NCBI GenBank assembly: GCA_965198655.1
Contig: OZ240668.1
Span: forward strand, 4,092,001-4,156,000
Direction: 5' to 3'
DNA from: Lichenicola sp965198655
GTDB taxonomy: Bacteria; Pseudomonadota; Alphaproteobacteria; Acetobacterales; Acetobacteraceae
Length of the DNA: 64,000 bases
Below are positions 1-8,410 of the stretch, piece by piece; position 1 is the first letter of the stretch; each line of letters opens with the position of its first letter. The translations under genes were made by a program, and so were the position numbers. The notes beneath the pieces were generated by a model, which worked only from the letters and a program-made list of their open reading frames with translations, was not told where the DNA came from and did no database searches.

Positions 1-7
1 GAGCCGG

Positions 8-1282
8 TTGACGCCCGATCCCGCGTCGGCGGGCGGCCTGACCGGTCCGCGCGGGCTTGCGCTGATGGGCGGGTTCGGCTTCGCCTCCGGCCTGCCGCTC
101 TACCTGACCTTCTTCACCCTGCAGCAATGGCTGAGCGAGAGTCACGTCTCGCTGCGCACCATCGGCAGCGCCGCGCTGATCGGGCTGCCCTACCTGCTGA
201 AGGTGCTGTGGGCGCCGCTAATCGACCGCTCGGCCCCTGGTCCGCTCGGCCGCCTCGGCCGCAGGCGGGGCTGGATGTTGCCGATCCAGCTCCTGCTGAC
301 GCTGACGCTCGTGGGGATGAGCTTCTGCCATCCGGCCCGGGCCTTGTGGCCGCTGTTCGCCACCGCCTGCCTGCTCGCCTTCCTGTCCGCCAGCCAGGAC
401 ATCACCATCGACGCCTGGCGGATCGAGAGCTTTCCCGCCCGGCTGCAGGCGGCGGCACTCGGCGCCTACACCTGGGGCTATCGCATCGCCATGCTGGCCT
501 CGAGTTCCGGCGCGATCCTCATCGCCGCGCGCGCCGGGTGGCACGCGTCGCTGCTGTCGATGGCGGCGCTGAGCCTGCTCGGACCGGTGCTGGCGCTGGC
601 GGCGCCCGAACCCCGGCTCGTGCCGGCGGGTCCGGTTCACGGTGGCTGGCGCGGAGCGCTGCGCAGCCGGGTGATCGAGCCGTTCCGGGACCTGCTGGGC
701 CGGCCCGGCGCCCCGATCGTGGTGCTGTTCGTGCTCCTGTTCAACCTCGGCACGCAACTGGCCGACACCATGGCGTTCCCGTTCTATCGCCGCCTCGGCT
801 TCAGCTCCACCGCGGTGGCGGCGGCGAACGGCGTTCCGCTCCTGGTCGCGGCCCTGGCGGGAGCGGCTGCGAGCGGGCTGCTAGTGTCCCGGATCGGCAT
901 CGGGCGGACCATCGTCCTGTCCGCCTGCGTGCAGATGCTGTCGATCGGGCTTTATCTCGCCTTGCTCGGCAGCGGGCCGGTATTCGCGGTGCTGCTGGCC
1001 AAGGTGATGGTGGAGAACTTCGCAGAAGGGCTCGCCCAGACCAGCTTCGCCGCCTACCTGTCGCGCCTGTGCTCGCTGCGCTACACGGCGACGCAGTACG
1101 CGCTGCTGTCGTCGCTGGCGCCGGTCGCGTGGCGCACCCTGGGCGGCACCACCGGCTTCCTCGCCGAGGGACTGGGCTGGCGGGGCTTCTTCCTGCTGAC
1201 GGTGGCCGCCTGCCTGCCCGGGATCGCGCTGATGCTGCTTCTGCTGCGCCGCCATGCCGAGGGGGTGCCCAGGCCTGCTTGA
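8..1282 (+). CDS. MFS permease, AmpG-like
   Basis: A 424-residue, almost entirely hydrophobic protein with about 12 predicted membrane helices and the charged loop DRSAPGPLGRLGRRRGW after helix 2-3 that is typical of major facilitator transporters. The early GFASGLPLYLTFFTLQQWL segment and the SQDITIDAWRIE stretch match the AmpG family, which carries anhydro-muropeptides from periplasm to cytoplasm for cell-wall recycling. The visible start is a TTG eight bases from the window edge without a visible ribosome site, so the true start may lie upstream. An anhydro-MurNAc kinase is encoded about 42 kb downstream, which is compatible with recycling but not linked to it. Other AmpG-like substrates (sugar or acetyl-CoA carriers of the same fold) cannot be excluded. 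Confidence 0.78.
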   Translation: MTPDPASAGGLTGPRGLALMGGFGFASGLPLYLTFFTLQQWLSESHVSLRTIGSAALIGLPYLLKVLWAPLIDRSAPGPLGRLGRRRGWMLPIQLLLTLTLVGMSFCHPARALWPLFATACLLAFLSASQDITIDAWRIESFPARLQAAALGAYTWGYRIAMLASSSGAILIAARAGWHASLLSMAALSLLGPVLALAAPEPRLVPAGPVHGGWRGALRSRVIEPFRDLLGRPGAPIVVLFVLLFNLGTQLADTMAFPFYRRLGFSSTAVAAANGVPLLVAALAGAAASGLLVSRIGIGRTIVLSACVQMLSIGLYLALLGSGPVFAVLLAKVMVENFAEGLAQTSFAAYLSRLCSLRYTATQYALLSSLAPVAWRTLGGTTGFLAEGLGWRGFFLLTVAACLPGIALMLLLLRRHAEGVPRPA

Positions 1283-1342
1283 ACAGCGCGCGTCGTCCTG
1301 CGTTCAGCTTCCGCAGGCCCGTCCGGGTCACGAGGATGCCCG

Positions 1343-2734
1343 ATGCAGCCGACGTCGTTCCAGCCGTCCACCGCTCATGCCAGCCTGGGCGAGCCGTTCT
1401 TCGACCTGGTGGAGCCGGCGCGCTTCCCGGAGCACAGGCTGCGCTACCGCAACGTGGCGGCGTCGCGACAGATCGGGCTGGATTCGCTCGGCGACGAGGA
1501 CTGGATCCGGCATTTCGGCCGCTTCGAGCCGCTGCCGGGGTCGTTCCCCCAGCCGCTGGCGTTGCGCTATCACGGCCACCAGTTCCGGAACTACAACCCC
1601 GATCTCGGCGACGGGCGCGGCTTCCTGTTCGCGCAGGCGCGCGACCTCGCCGACGGCCGGCTGCTCGACCTCGGCACCAAGGGCAGCGGGCGCACGCCGT
1701 GGTCGCGCGGCGGCGACGGCCGGCTGACGCTGAAGGGCGGCGTGCGCGAGGTGCTGGCGACGACCATGCTGGAGGCGCTGGGGGTCGAGACCTCGCGCTC
1801 GTTCTCGCTGATCGAGACCGGCGAGGCGCTGGAGCGGGGCGACGAGCCGTCGCCGACCCGCTCGGCGGTGCTGGTGCGGCTCAGCCACTCGCATATCCGC
1901 ATCGGCACGTTCCAGCGCCTGGCCTATCACGGCGACACCGACGCGATCCGCCGGCTGCTGGAGCACGTGGTGCGATTCTACCTGCCGGAGGCGGCGCGGG
2001 AGGACGAGGCGGCGCAGGCGGTGGCGTTCCTCGATGCGGTGACCGCACGGGTGGCGCGTGTGGGCGCGCAGTGGATGCTGGCCGGCTTCGTGCACGGAGT
2101 GCTGAACACCGACAACATCAACGTCACCGGGGAAAGCTTCGATTACGGGCCGTGGCGGTTCCTTCCCACCTACCAGCCGGACTTCACGGCGGCGTATTTC
2201 GACACGGGCAAGCTGTACGCGTTCGGGCGGCAGCCGGACACGCTGCTGTGGAACCTGGTGCGGCTGGCGGAGTGCCTGCTGCCGCTGGCGTCGCAGGAGG
2301 CACTGGAGCCTGTGCTGCACGGCTTCGGCGAGCGGTTCGGGACCGAGCTGCTGGCCGGGATGCTGCGACGGCTCGGGCGGGCGTCGCGGAGCGCCGAGGC
2401 GGACGCGGCGATGAGCGGGCAGGTCTGGCTGGCGCTGCGGGAAACGCAGGTGCCGTTCGAGCGGTTCTTCTTCGACTGGTATGCGACGCTGCCGGACGGA
2501 TACCCACAGCCGGAGTTCGAGGCGCTGCGTGGGATGCTGTCGGCCTACGAAACGGCGCCCGGCGCCAGCCGCGACCACGCCTATTTCCGGGGTGCTGCGC
2601 CGTGCACGATGCTGATCGACGAGGTCGAGGCGATCTGGGCGCCGATCGCGGCCGACGACGACTGGTCGGCGTTCCACACCAAGCTGGACGACATCGCGGT
2701 GATGGCGGCAGCGTTGTCCCCGAAAGCTGTCTGA
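1343..2734 (+). CDS. selO: Protein adenylyltransferase SelO (YdiU/UPF0061)
   Basis: The 463-residue product matches the SelO pseudokinase family over its full length (E. coli YdiU is about 478 residues). SelO transfers AMP from ATP to Ser/Thr/Tyr of target proteins and is tied to redox stress. Visible hallmarks are LRYHGHQFRNYNPDLGDGRG near residue 75, the glycine-rich GTKGSGRTPWSRGGDG block that binds the inverted nucleotide, and VHGVLNTDNINVTGESFDYG, which carries the metal-binding Asn and Asp. The ATG at 1343 has GAGGA about ten bases upstream. It lies 60 bp after the permease on the same strand and is followed immediately by a multi-hairpin repeat that may end the transcript. Confidence 0.92.
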   Translation: MQPTSFQPSTAHASLGEPFFDLVEPARFPEHRLRYRNVAASRQIGLDSLGDEDWIRHFGRFEPLPGSFPQPLALRYHGHQFRNYNPDLGDGRGFLFAQARDLADGRLLDLGTKGSGRTPWSRGGDGRLTLKGGVREVLATTMLEALGVETSRSFSLIETGEALERGDEPSPTRSAVLVRLSHSHIRIGTFQRLAYHGDTDAIRRLLEHVVRFYLPEAAREDEAAQAVAFLDAVTARVARVGAQWMLAGFVHGVLNTDNINVTGESFDYGPWRFLPTYQPDFTAAYFDTGKLYAFGRQPDTLLWNLVRLAECLLPLASQEALEPVLHGFGERFGTELLAGMLRRLGRASRSAEADAAMSGQVWLALRETQVPFERFFFDWYATLPDGYPQPEFEALRGMLSAYETAPGASRDHAYFRGAAPCTMLIDEVEAIWAPIAADDDWSAFHTKLDDIAVMAAALSPKAV

Positions 2735-2735
2735 G

Positions 2736-2855
2736 AAGGCCAGGGCTCTGCCCTGGACCCGCTGGGGCCGGAGGCCCCAGACCCCTTTACTTCAAGAGTC
2801 GGGTTTGAAGGGCTTCGCCCTTCATGGGGTCCAGGGGCAAAGCCCCTGGCCTTCC
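2736..2855. repeat. Four-hairpin dispersed repeat, copy A
   Basis: First of five copies of one element. It opens AAGGCCAGGG and closes CCCTGGCCTT, a 10-bp perfect terminal inverted repeat. Inside are four successive stem-loops: CCAGGGC/GCCCTGG, GGGGCC/GGCCCC, GAAGGGC/GCCCTTC and CCAGGGGC/GCCCCTGG. It begins two bases after the selO stop. There is no T-run, so it is not a standard intrinsic terminator, but four strong stems should still affect RNA 3' ends. Copies B-E are at about 10.4, 44.0, 48.9 and 61.7 kb. Confidence 0.9.
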
Positions 2856-2896
2856 CCGCCCACAAAACCCGAGCGGGCGACGGAGGACGCGGACCG

Positions 2897-3799
2897 GTGG
2901 GCGACGACACGGCGGAGTTCAGCGCGACGCAGCGGGACGAGGGCGACGGCGCGCCCGGCGCGACGGCGGCCTTTCCGTACGACCGCATGACGGTGGAGCG
3001 GTTTCGGGATGCGTTCCCGCGCGCCCGGTGGCGCGACGACCTCCAGGCGTGGTTCGTGCCGGGCACGCGGGCGGAACGGCGCCTGGTCGCCTGGATGAGC
3101 CGCGCGTGGTCGGGGGTTCTGGCCTATGGAGACGAGCGCGGCCGCGACGCCTTCGCGTTCGAGCCGATCGCGAGCCCTTACCTGGAGGTCGCCGACGACC
3201 TCCTGGTGCGAACGCCGTACTCGCGTGATGTCGTCGCAGCGCTTCGGGAGGTGCCCTGGGCCCGGTGGGACCCGGCAGCCAAGGCGTGGCGGGTGCCGTT
3301 CCGGTCGTTCGAGGCGCTGCGCCAACGCTGGCCCGTCATCGAGGACGCCGCCCGCCGGGCCGAGCCCGAGGAACGGCGCAAGCGCGCGGCGGACCGCAAG
3401 GCGTCGCCCGAGCATGGGGACAGGCGGGCCGAGGCCGCCGAACGCCGGCGGCAGCGGTATCCGGTGCCGGACGACGCGGTGCCGCCGTTCGACCGGGTGC
3501 TGATGACCCATGCGGGAGCCGTGGTGTTCGAGTCGGTCGCGGGCGAGCTCGCCGAGCCTGCGGTCGTCGTCCGGCACTATCCCGGCGTCGACGCCGGGGG
3601 TGCTGCGCTGATCTGGGCGAGCTGGCGCAGGCCGAGCCACGCGGAGCTGGTCCAGGCCTGGCCCGCACGGGTGGCGCCAGAGCCGGCCGAACTGGCGCGC
3701 GGCTGGTGGCAGCCGACGATCGCCGTGCTGCGCGAGGAACGGCGGAAGGCGGCGTCGTTGGAACGCGCGCGGGAGACACGTCGGGCCAAGGTGCCGTGA
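2897..3799 (+). CDS. Hypothetical protein with HARP-like segments
   Basis: A 300-residue soluble, highly charged protein with a GTG start. Two N-terminal stretches (about residues 30-70 and 95-150) share a repeating pattern. The second, with YSRDVVAALREVPWARWDPA followed by KAWRVPF and a final EALRQRW, resembles the HARP motif found beside the SNF2 helicase domain of SMARCAL1-type annealing helicases. No helicase domain is present. The middle (about 155-190) is an Arg/Glu-rich, probably helical linker. The C-terminal part is not recognised. HARP segments bind DNA/ATPase modules in their family, so a nucleic-acid role is possible but inferred. It stands alone between the repeat and a 470-bp gap. 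Confidence 0.6.
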   Translation: MGDDTAEFSATQRDEGDGAPGATAAFPYDRMTVERFRDAFPRARWRDDLQAWFVPGTRAERRLVAWMSRAWSGVLAYGDERGRDAFAFEPIASPYLEVADDLLVRTPYSRDVVAALREVPWARWDPAAKAWRVPFRSFEALRQRWPVIEDAARRAEPEERRKRAADRKASPEHGDRRAEAAERRRQRYPVPDDAVPPFDRVLMTHAGAVVFESVAGELAEPAVVVRHYPGVDAGGAALIWASWRRPSHAELVQAWPARVAPEPAELARGWWQPTIAVLREERRKAASLERARETRRAKVP

Positions 3800-4272
3800 G
3801 AGGCCGCGGCGTCGCGTGGACGATACGAAGGTGCGAGGTCGGCTGAGGACATGGGCGCTCGATCCCCGGGCGGCACGGCTCCGATGCCGGACGGTCGCGG
3901 TGGAGCGAGGTGTGCGACGTGGCCGCCGGCCGAGGCCGGATCGTCGGCTCCGCGCGATCCGGAAGACGCGCATCCCTTGGCGCTCAGGGTGTTGGCCTCA
4001 TGGCCAAGGCCGGCTATCCCGTTCGCCGGCCGTGCGACGGGCGCTTGCCCGGGGTGTTGCGGATCGCGGCCCGGGTCCGTCGGGCCCGGCAAACGCCGAT
4101 CGTTCCGGCTGTGACGAGGCACCCGGAGCCTTCCCGGTCCGTGCCCGAAGCACCGTCAAGCGCGGGCGTGCTGCGATCCGCGTGGGCCGGCCGCGGCTCG
4201 CGCGGCTCCGGCACGGGCTTTCCCTCACGTGAGCTTCCTGGAACAATTTGGATGGTGCTGGGGAGCCACGTC
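3800..4272. other. Intergenic, no gene seen
   Basis: About 470 bp of GC-rich sequence with open frames on both strands, none of which gives a recognisable protein or a good ribosome site. The frame of the following lipoprotein is open back to 3910, but its lipobox places the real start at 4273, so this upstream extension is probably non-coding leader. I see no strong hairpin or promoter. Confidence 0.4.
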
Positions 4273-5028
4273 ATGCGCGTTCGATATCCGTTGCGTTGGG
4301 AGCCCCGGGTGCTGGGTGCCTGCCTGGCCCTGTCGGCGTGCCAGCCTGTTCCGGCGCCGCTTGCCCAGGCGGTCCCGGCGTCGGCCCCCGACCCGTCGCC
4401 GGTCGACGGCGTCGGCTACGTCGTCTTCAACGCCCCGATCAACCGGAGCAGCAGCACGCTGCTGATCGAGGACATCGACAAGCTGCAGGCTCTGGGTGCC
4501 CGTGAGATCGACCTCGGGATCAACTCGGCCGGCGGCGAAGTCGAGGCGGCGGAATCGGTCGTGGCCGAGATGAACCGGCTTCACGCCGAGGACGGCACGA
4601 CCTTCAACGCCTATGACCTGGGCCTCGTCGCCTCGGCGGCGACGCTCGTGTTCCTCGATGCCCAAGGCCGCTACGCGGCGCCGCGCTCGGGCTTCGTCTT
4701 CCATGCGCCGTTCGCCATGGCGGCGGGAACGTTCAGCGCGGAAAAGCTGCGACAGGAAGCGGACAAGGTCGACCGCGCGGCGCAGACGTTCCGGGACGTC
4801 CTGCTGGCGCGCACGCGCCTGACCAGGCAACAGGTGGACGTCTACGTGACGCGGACCGTGCTCCTGTCGACGGACGACGCGCAGCATGACGGCGTGATCG
4901 ACGCCGTCAAAGGCTTGACGCCGCCGAAGGGAGCGCGCGCCTGGGTGATCAAGGTGAAGCCGAGGACGCCGGCGACGGGCGCGCAGGGACCGGTTGCCGC
5001 CCGGCAGCCGGGCTCGAACCCTTCCTGA
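4273..5028 (+). CDS. Periplasmic ClpP-fold lipoprotein (COG3904-like)
   Basis: Starting at the ATG at 4273 the product is 251 residues with an Arg-rich N-tip, a hydrophobic stretch and the lipobox LSAC at about residue 23, so it should be exported and lipidated. The mature part has the ClpP/crotonase-like pattern: DLGINSAGGEVEAAESV (oxyanion glycine loop), LVASAATLVFL carrying a candidate nucleophile serine, and FVFHAPF carrying a candidate catalytic histidine. COG3904 members are predicted periplasmic serine proteases. The frame is open 121 codons further upstream, but that part is unlike protein and would bury the signal. ATG 4252 is a possible alternative start. Its substrate is unknown. 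Confidence 0.72.
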   Translation: MRVRYPLRWEPRVLGACLALSACQPVPAPLAQAVPASAPDPSPVDGVGYVVFNAPINRSSSTLLIEDIDKLQALGAREIDLGINSAGGEVEAAESVVAEMNRLHAEDGTTFNAYDLGLVASAATLVFLDAQGRYAAPRSGFVFHAPFAMAAGTFSAEKLRQEADKVDRAAQTFRDVLLARTRLTRQQVDVYVTRTVLLSTDDAQHDGVIDAVKGLTPPKGARAWVIKVKPRTPATGAQGPVAARQPGSNPS

Positions 5029-5158
5029 AACGATCCGGTTCTGGTGACCATCCCCACGCCGCGCGAAGAGCTGGAGCGGCGTCTCGAACCGCCAAGTCAA
5101 AGTCGGGCGGTCGGCGACGTCGAGTCCGGCCGGTCCAGCCGCAGGCCGTGGGCTACCG

Positions 5159-6184
5159 TCAGCGGCGGCGCGGCAGGAGCATGAGGCCGATCGTGGCGAG
5201 GCCGAAGGTGGCCATCGTGCCCACCACGCCGCGATGCTTGGTGCCCCAGAGCTGGGCGCTGAACGGCAACGACTCGCGGTCGAACGCGCCGTGGGTGCCG
5301 GGCGGGCGGGTGGAGGGGGCGAACAGGTTCTCGTCGCGCGTCTCGGCGATGCCCTGGTTGTGCGAGGTCTGGCTCAACGGCGCGATCCTGGCGGCCAGCC
5401 GGTCGACGAGCCCCGGCGCCAGCGCGTTCAACAGGCCGGTCTGCACCGTCTGGCCGCCGACCAGCACGTCGCGCCGGCGGTTGGTGGCGGCGAAGAAGAT
5501 CGCGTCCGCGACCAGCTCGGGTTGGTAGATCGGCGGCGGCGGACGCGGCAGGCCATCGAGCCGGCCGGTGGCGTGGCTGTAGAACGGGGTGTTGACGCTG
5601 GGCGGGTAGACGGTGGTGATGCGCACCTGGCTGCGCTCGTGCATCAGCTCGGCGCGGACGGCCTCCGCGAAGCCGCGCATCGCGTATTTGGCACCGGAAT
5701 AGGCCGACTGCAGCGGCACGCCGCGCAGGCCGATGGCGGAGCACACGTTGACGATCACGCCTGCATCGCGCGGCCGCATGTGCTCGAGCGCCACCCGGGT
5801 GCCGCGCACGGTGCCCATGTAGACGACGTCGGTGACGCGCTCGAACTCCTGCTCGGACACGGCGACGAAGGGGGCGAACACGCTGACGCCTGCGTTGTTG
5901 ATCCACACCTCGATCGGGCCGAGGGCGGCGGCGATCGCGGCGGCGGCCCCGCGCAGGGCGTCGCCGTCGGTCACGTCGGCGACCTGGGCGCTGACGCGGC
6001 CGCCGGCGTTGCCGCCCGCCAGCAGCACCGCGCCGCGTGCGGCCTCCAGCGGCTCGGCGCCGCGGGCGATGAGCCCGACATGCCAGCCGCGCCTGGCGAA
6101 CAGCTCGGCGGTGGCGAGCCCGATCCCGGACGAGCCGCCGGTGATCGCCACGACGTGCCCGGTGTTGCTGCTGCCTGTCATCAT
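5159..6184 (-). CDS. SDR-family oxidoreductase with C-terminal membrane segment
   Basis: A classical short-chain dehydrogenase: TGGSSGIG (nucleotide-binding glycines) near the N-terminus, NNAG, the catalytic Ser of NVCSAIG and the YSGAK Tyr-Lys pair. It is longer than a minimal SDR (about 340 against 250 residues). The extra C-terminal region ends in a hydrophobic helix followed by PRRRR-like charge, suggesting membrane attachment. Tandem ATGs at 6184 and 6181 follow an AAGGGG ribosome site. The frame is open to an ATG at 6205, which lacks such a site. Convergent with the upstream lipoprotein gene. Substrate unknown. Confidence 0.85.
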   Translation of the reverse strand: MMTGSSNTGHVVAITGGSSGIGLATAELFARRGWHVGLIARGAEPLEAARGAVLLAGGNAGGRVSAQVADVTDGDALRGAAAAIAAALGPIEVWINNAGVSVFAPFVAVSEQEFERVTDVVYMGTVRGTRVALEHMRPRDAGVIVNVCSAIGLRGVPLQSAYSGAKYAMRGFAEAVRAELMHERSQVRITTVYPPSVNTPFYSHATGRLDGLPRPPPPIYQPELVADAIFFAATNRRRDVLVGGQTVQTGLLNALAPGLVDRLAARIAPLSQTSHNQGIAETRDENLFAPSTRPPGTHGAFDRESLPFSAQLWGTKHRGVVGTMATFGLATIGLMLLPRRR

Positions 6185-6308
6185 GCCCCTTCGCGGCGAG
6201 ACCATCCCGCGACGCAGTGGCAGCGTTCCGCCGTGTTCGGGGTTGCGCGGGCGTTCGGTTTTGTCCGGCGGCTCGACGGGCGGCGCCGGTTCGGGCGTTG
6301 GGCCGCGG

Positions 6309-7040
6309 TCACACGCCGAAGGCGCCTAGGGCTTCCTGGATCGTGTTGATGGCGTTGTGCGCCAGCACGCAGCCGAGCAGGCTTCCGCTGCGCAGCCGGA
6401 TCGCCGCGAGCAGGACGCCGATCGGCAGGACGTCCAGCACGCGATGCCAGGACATGTGCAGATGGCCGCCGTCCAAGTCGATGACGTGCACGGCGGTGAA
6501 CCAGAACGAGGTGACCAGCAGGACGATCGCCTGCGCCCGGCGATCGTCCGGCCCGGCCGAGAAGGCCTTGAGCAGGAGGGCGACGCCGATCCCGCGGAAC
6601 CACAGCTCCTCGTCGAGTCCCGGAAGCGTGGCCTCGAAGGCGAAGGTCTCGGCGGTGGGCCGTGCGCTTGGCTCGATGAACTGTGCCGCCACGGCCATGA
6701 CCGCGGCGACGAACACGCCCGCGACCGACCAAGCGATCTCGGTCCGCGACCGTGGAAGCCGCCAGCCGACCTCCCTCCCGTCCAGGAACAGGCGCATCAC
6801 GACGACGCCGAACAGGATCGACGCGACCTTGCCGGTCCAGTTCCAGTGTCCGAGCCGCCAATGCAGCAGCAGGGGCAGGACCAGGACCAGGATGTCGAGG
6901 GTGAGAAGCACCAGGAGGCAGGCCAGGAAGACGACCCGGCGCCGGCGTGCGAACGGCCAGGCCATCGCGAAGAACAGGCTCACGGCTCCCGTGTTGAGAA
7001 CACAGACGCCGATCACGGCGCGGAGCACCGCGATAGTCAT
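6309..7040 (-). CDS. CPBP-family intramembrane metalloprotease
   Basis: A 243-residue polytopic membrane protein with about seven or eight helices. The motif DEELWFRG (EExxxR) and later histidines in FTAVHVIDL and LAHNAINTI are the three conserved motifs of the CPBP (CAAX protease/Rce1, formerly Abi) family, which cleave membrane-associated substrates. In bacteria the targets are mostly unknown, with some members tied to bacteriocin self-immunity. The ATG overlaps the TGA of a 40-codon frame upstream (ATGA), see findings. Transcribed toward the SDR gene with about 125 bp between. Confidence 0.85.
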   Translation of the reverse strand: MTIAVLRAVIGVCVLNTGAVSLFFAMAWPFARRRRVVFLACLLVLLTLDILVLVLPLLLHWRLGHWNWTGKVASILFGVVVMRLFLDGREVGWRLPRSRTEIAWSVAGVFVAAVMAVAAQFIEPSARPTAETFAFEATLPGLDEELWFRGIGVALLLKAFSAGPDDRRAQAIVLLVTSFWFTAVHVIDLDGGHLHMSWHRVLDVLPIGVLLAAIRLRSGSLLGCVLAHNAINTIQEALGAFGV

Positions 7041-7465
7041 CCACGCGGCGTCCGACTAAAGCCGAGGATAGCCAGGAATGCGTCGACCGTCCGGGTCGTT
7101 TGCAGGCCCTGCCCATAGTGGGAGGGGATGCCGACATGGTCGGTGATGGCGGTCATGGGGATGCCTCTGGGCCGGTCATGATCGGCCGACGGCATGGCAT
7201 CTGCACGCGCCGTGCCAGCGCGGGCGTGACCGAAATTCTTGCCAGGCCTGGATGGCTCGACCAGGGATCGCCAGCCGGCATGGCTGAATCCGCCACAGGC
7301 TGGCGATGGCCGCCACGGAGGTCGGTCATGCGTCATGGCAGGCGCGGTGGGCGCGGAACAAGCCTGCCTCGGGCCGCAACGAGATCCTCCGGACGCGGAC
7401 GGGTTTCTCGCCGGCGTGGCATCGGGCTACCATGACGTGACGGTTCGGCGAGGAGGAGATCAGAG
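7041..7465. other. Intergenic region between CPBP gene and cysD, with hairpin
   Basis: The divergent spacer holds a perfect 10-bp inverted repeat, ATCGCCAGCC at 7267-7276 and GGCTGGCGAT at 7298-7307, about 160 bp ahead of cysD. It could be an operator or a leader stem-loop. On the minus strand a 40-codon frame (7159 to 7037) ends in an ATGA overlap with the protease start. I recognise no known riboswitch. Confidence 0.4.
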
Positions 7466-8410
7466 GTGCAGCGGGGCGAGCAGGCGTCGAATGGAATGGC
7501 CGCCGCAGTGCCGGTTCGCCTCACGCACCTGCAGCGCCTGGAAGGGGAAAGCATCCACATCCTGCGCGAGGTCGTGTCCGAGGTGGCGCGGCCGGTGATG
7601 CTCTACTCGGTCGGCAAGGACAGCGCGGTGATGCTGCACCTGGCGCGCAAGGCGTTCCATCCGGCGCCGCCGCCGTTCCCGCTTCTGCACGTCGACACCA
7701 CCTGGAAGTTCCGCGACATGTACGCCATGCGCGACCGCGTGGGGGCGGAGACCGGCATGGAGCTGCTGGTGCACCGCAACCCGGACGCCCTGGCGCGCGG
7801 CATCAACCCGTTCGACCACGGCGCGCTGCACACCGACCTGTGGAAGACCGAGGGGCTGAAGCAGGCGCTGGAGCGCTGGGGCTTCGACGCGGCGTTCGGC
7901 GGCGCGCGGCGCGACGAGGAGAAGAGCCGGGCCAAGGAGCGGGTGTTCTCGTTCCGCTCGGCCAGCCACCGCTGGGACCCGAAGAACCAGCGGCCGGAGC
8001 TGTGGAGCTTGTACAACGCGCGCAAAGGAGCCGGCGAGAGCATCCGGGTGTTCCCGCTCTCGAACTGGACCGAGCTGGACGTGTGGCAGTACATCCAGCT
8101 TGAAGGCATCCCGATCGTGCCGCTGTACTTCGCGGCTCCGCGGCCGACGGTGGAGCGCGACGGGCTGATCCTGATGGTCGACGACGCGCGGTTCCGGCTG
8201 CATCCGGGCGAGGTGCCGGTGGAGCGGTCGATCCGCTTCCGCACGCTGGGTGACTATCCCCTCACCGGGGCGGTGGAAAGCCGCGCCGCCACGCTGCCCG
8301 CGGTGATCCAGGAGATGCTGCTGACCACCACCAGCGAGCGGCAGGGACGCGCGATCGACCACGACCGGCAGGGGTCGATGGAGAAGAAGAAGCAGGAGGG
8401 GTACTTCTGA
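7466..8410 (+). CDS. cysD: Sulfate adenylyltransferase subunit 2
   Basis: CysD, the ATP-pyrophosphatase subunit that forms adenosine 5'-phosphosulfate (APS) from ATP and sulfate together with the CysN GTPase. The 314-residue product carries the PP-loop YSVGKDSAVMLHLARKAF near residue 45, the FGGARRDEEKSRAKERVFSF block and SNWTELDVWQYI, all diagnostic of CysD. The GTG at 7466 has a perfect AGGAGG nine bases upstream. An in-frame ATG at 7496 is the alternative. The stop TGA shares its A with the ATG of cysNC (TGATG), so the two subunits are translationally coupled. Confidence 0.96.
   Translation: MQRGEQASNGMAAAVPVRLTHLQRLEGESIHILREVVSEVARPVMLYSVGKDSAVMLHLARKAFHPAPPPFPLLHVDTTWKFRDMYAMRDRVGAETGMELLVHRNPDALARGINPFDHGALHTDLWKTEGLKQALERWGFDAAFGGARRDEEKSRAKERVFSFRSASHRWDPKNQRPELWSLYNARKGAGESIRVFPLSNWTELDVWQYIQLEGIPIVPLYFAAPRPTVERDGLILMVDDARFRLHPGEVPVERSIRFRTLGDYPLTGAVESRAATLPAVIQEMLLTTTSERQGRAIDHDRQGSMEKKKQEGYF

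Noticed and set aside
127..2808. 893-codon open frame on the plus strand
   Set aside because: It is out of phase with the AmpG-like and SelO genes, extremely Arg/Ala/Gly-rich and has no family features. A GC-rich shadow frame.
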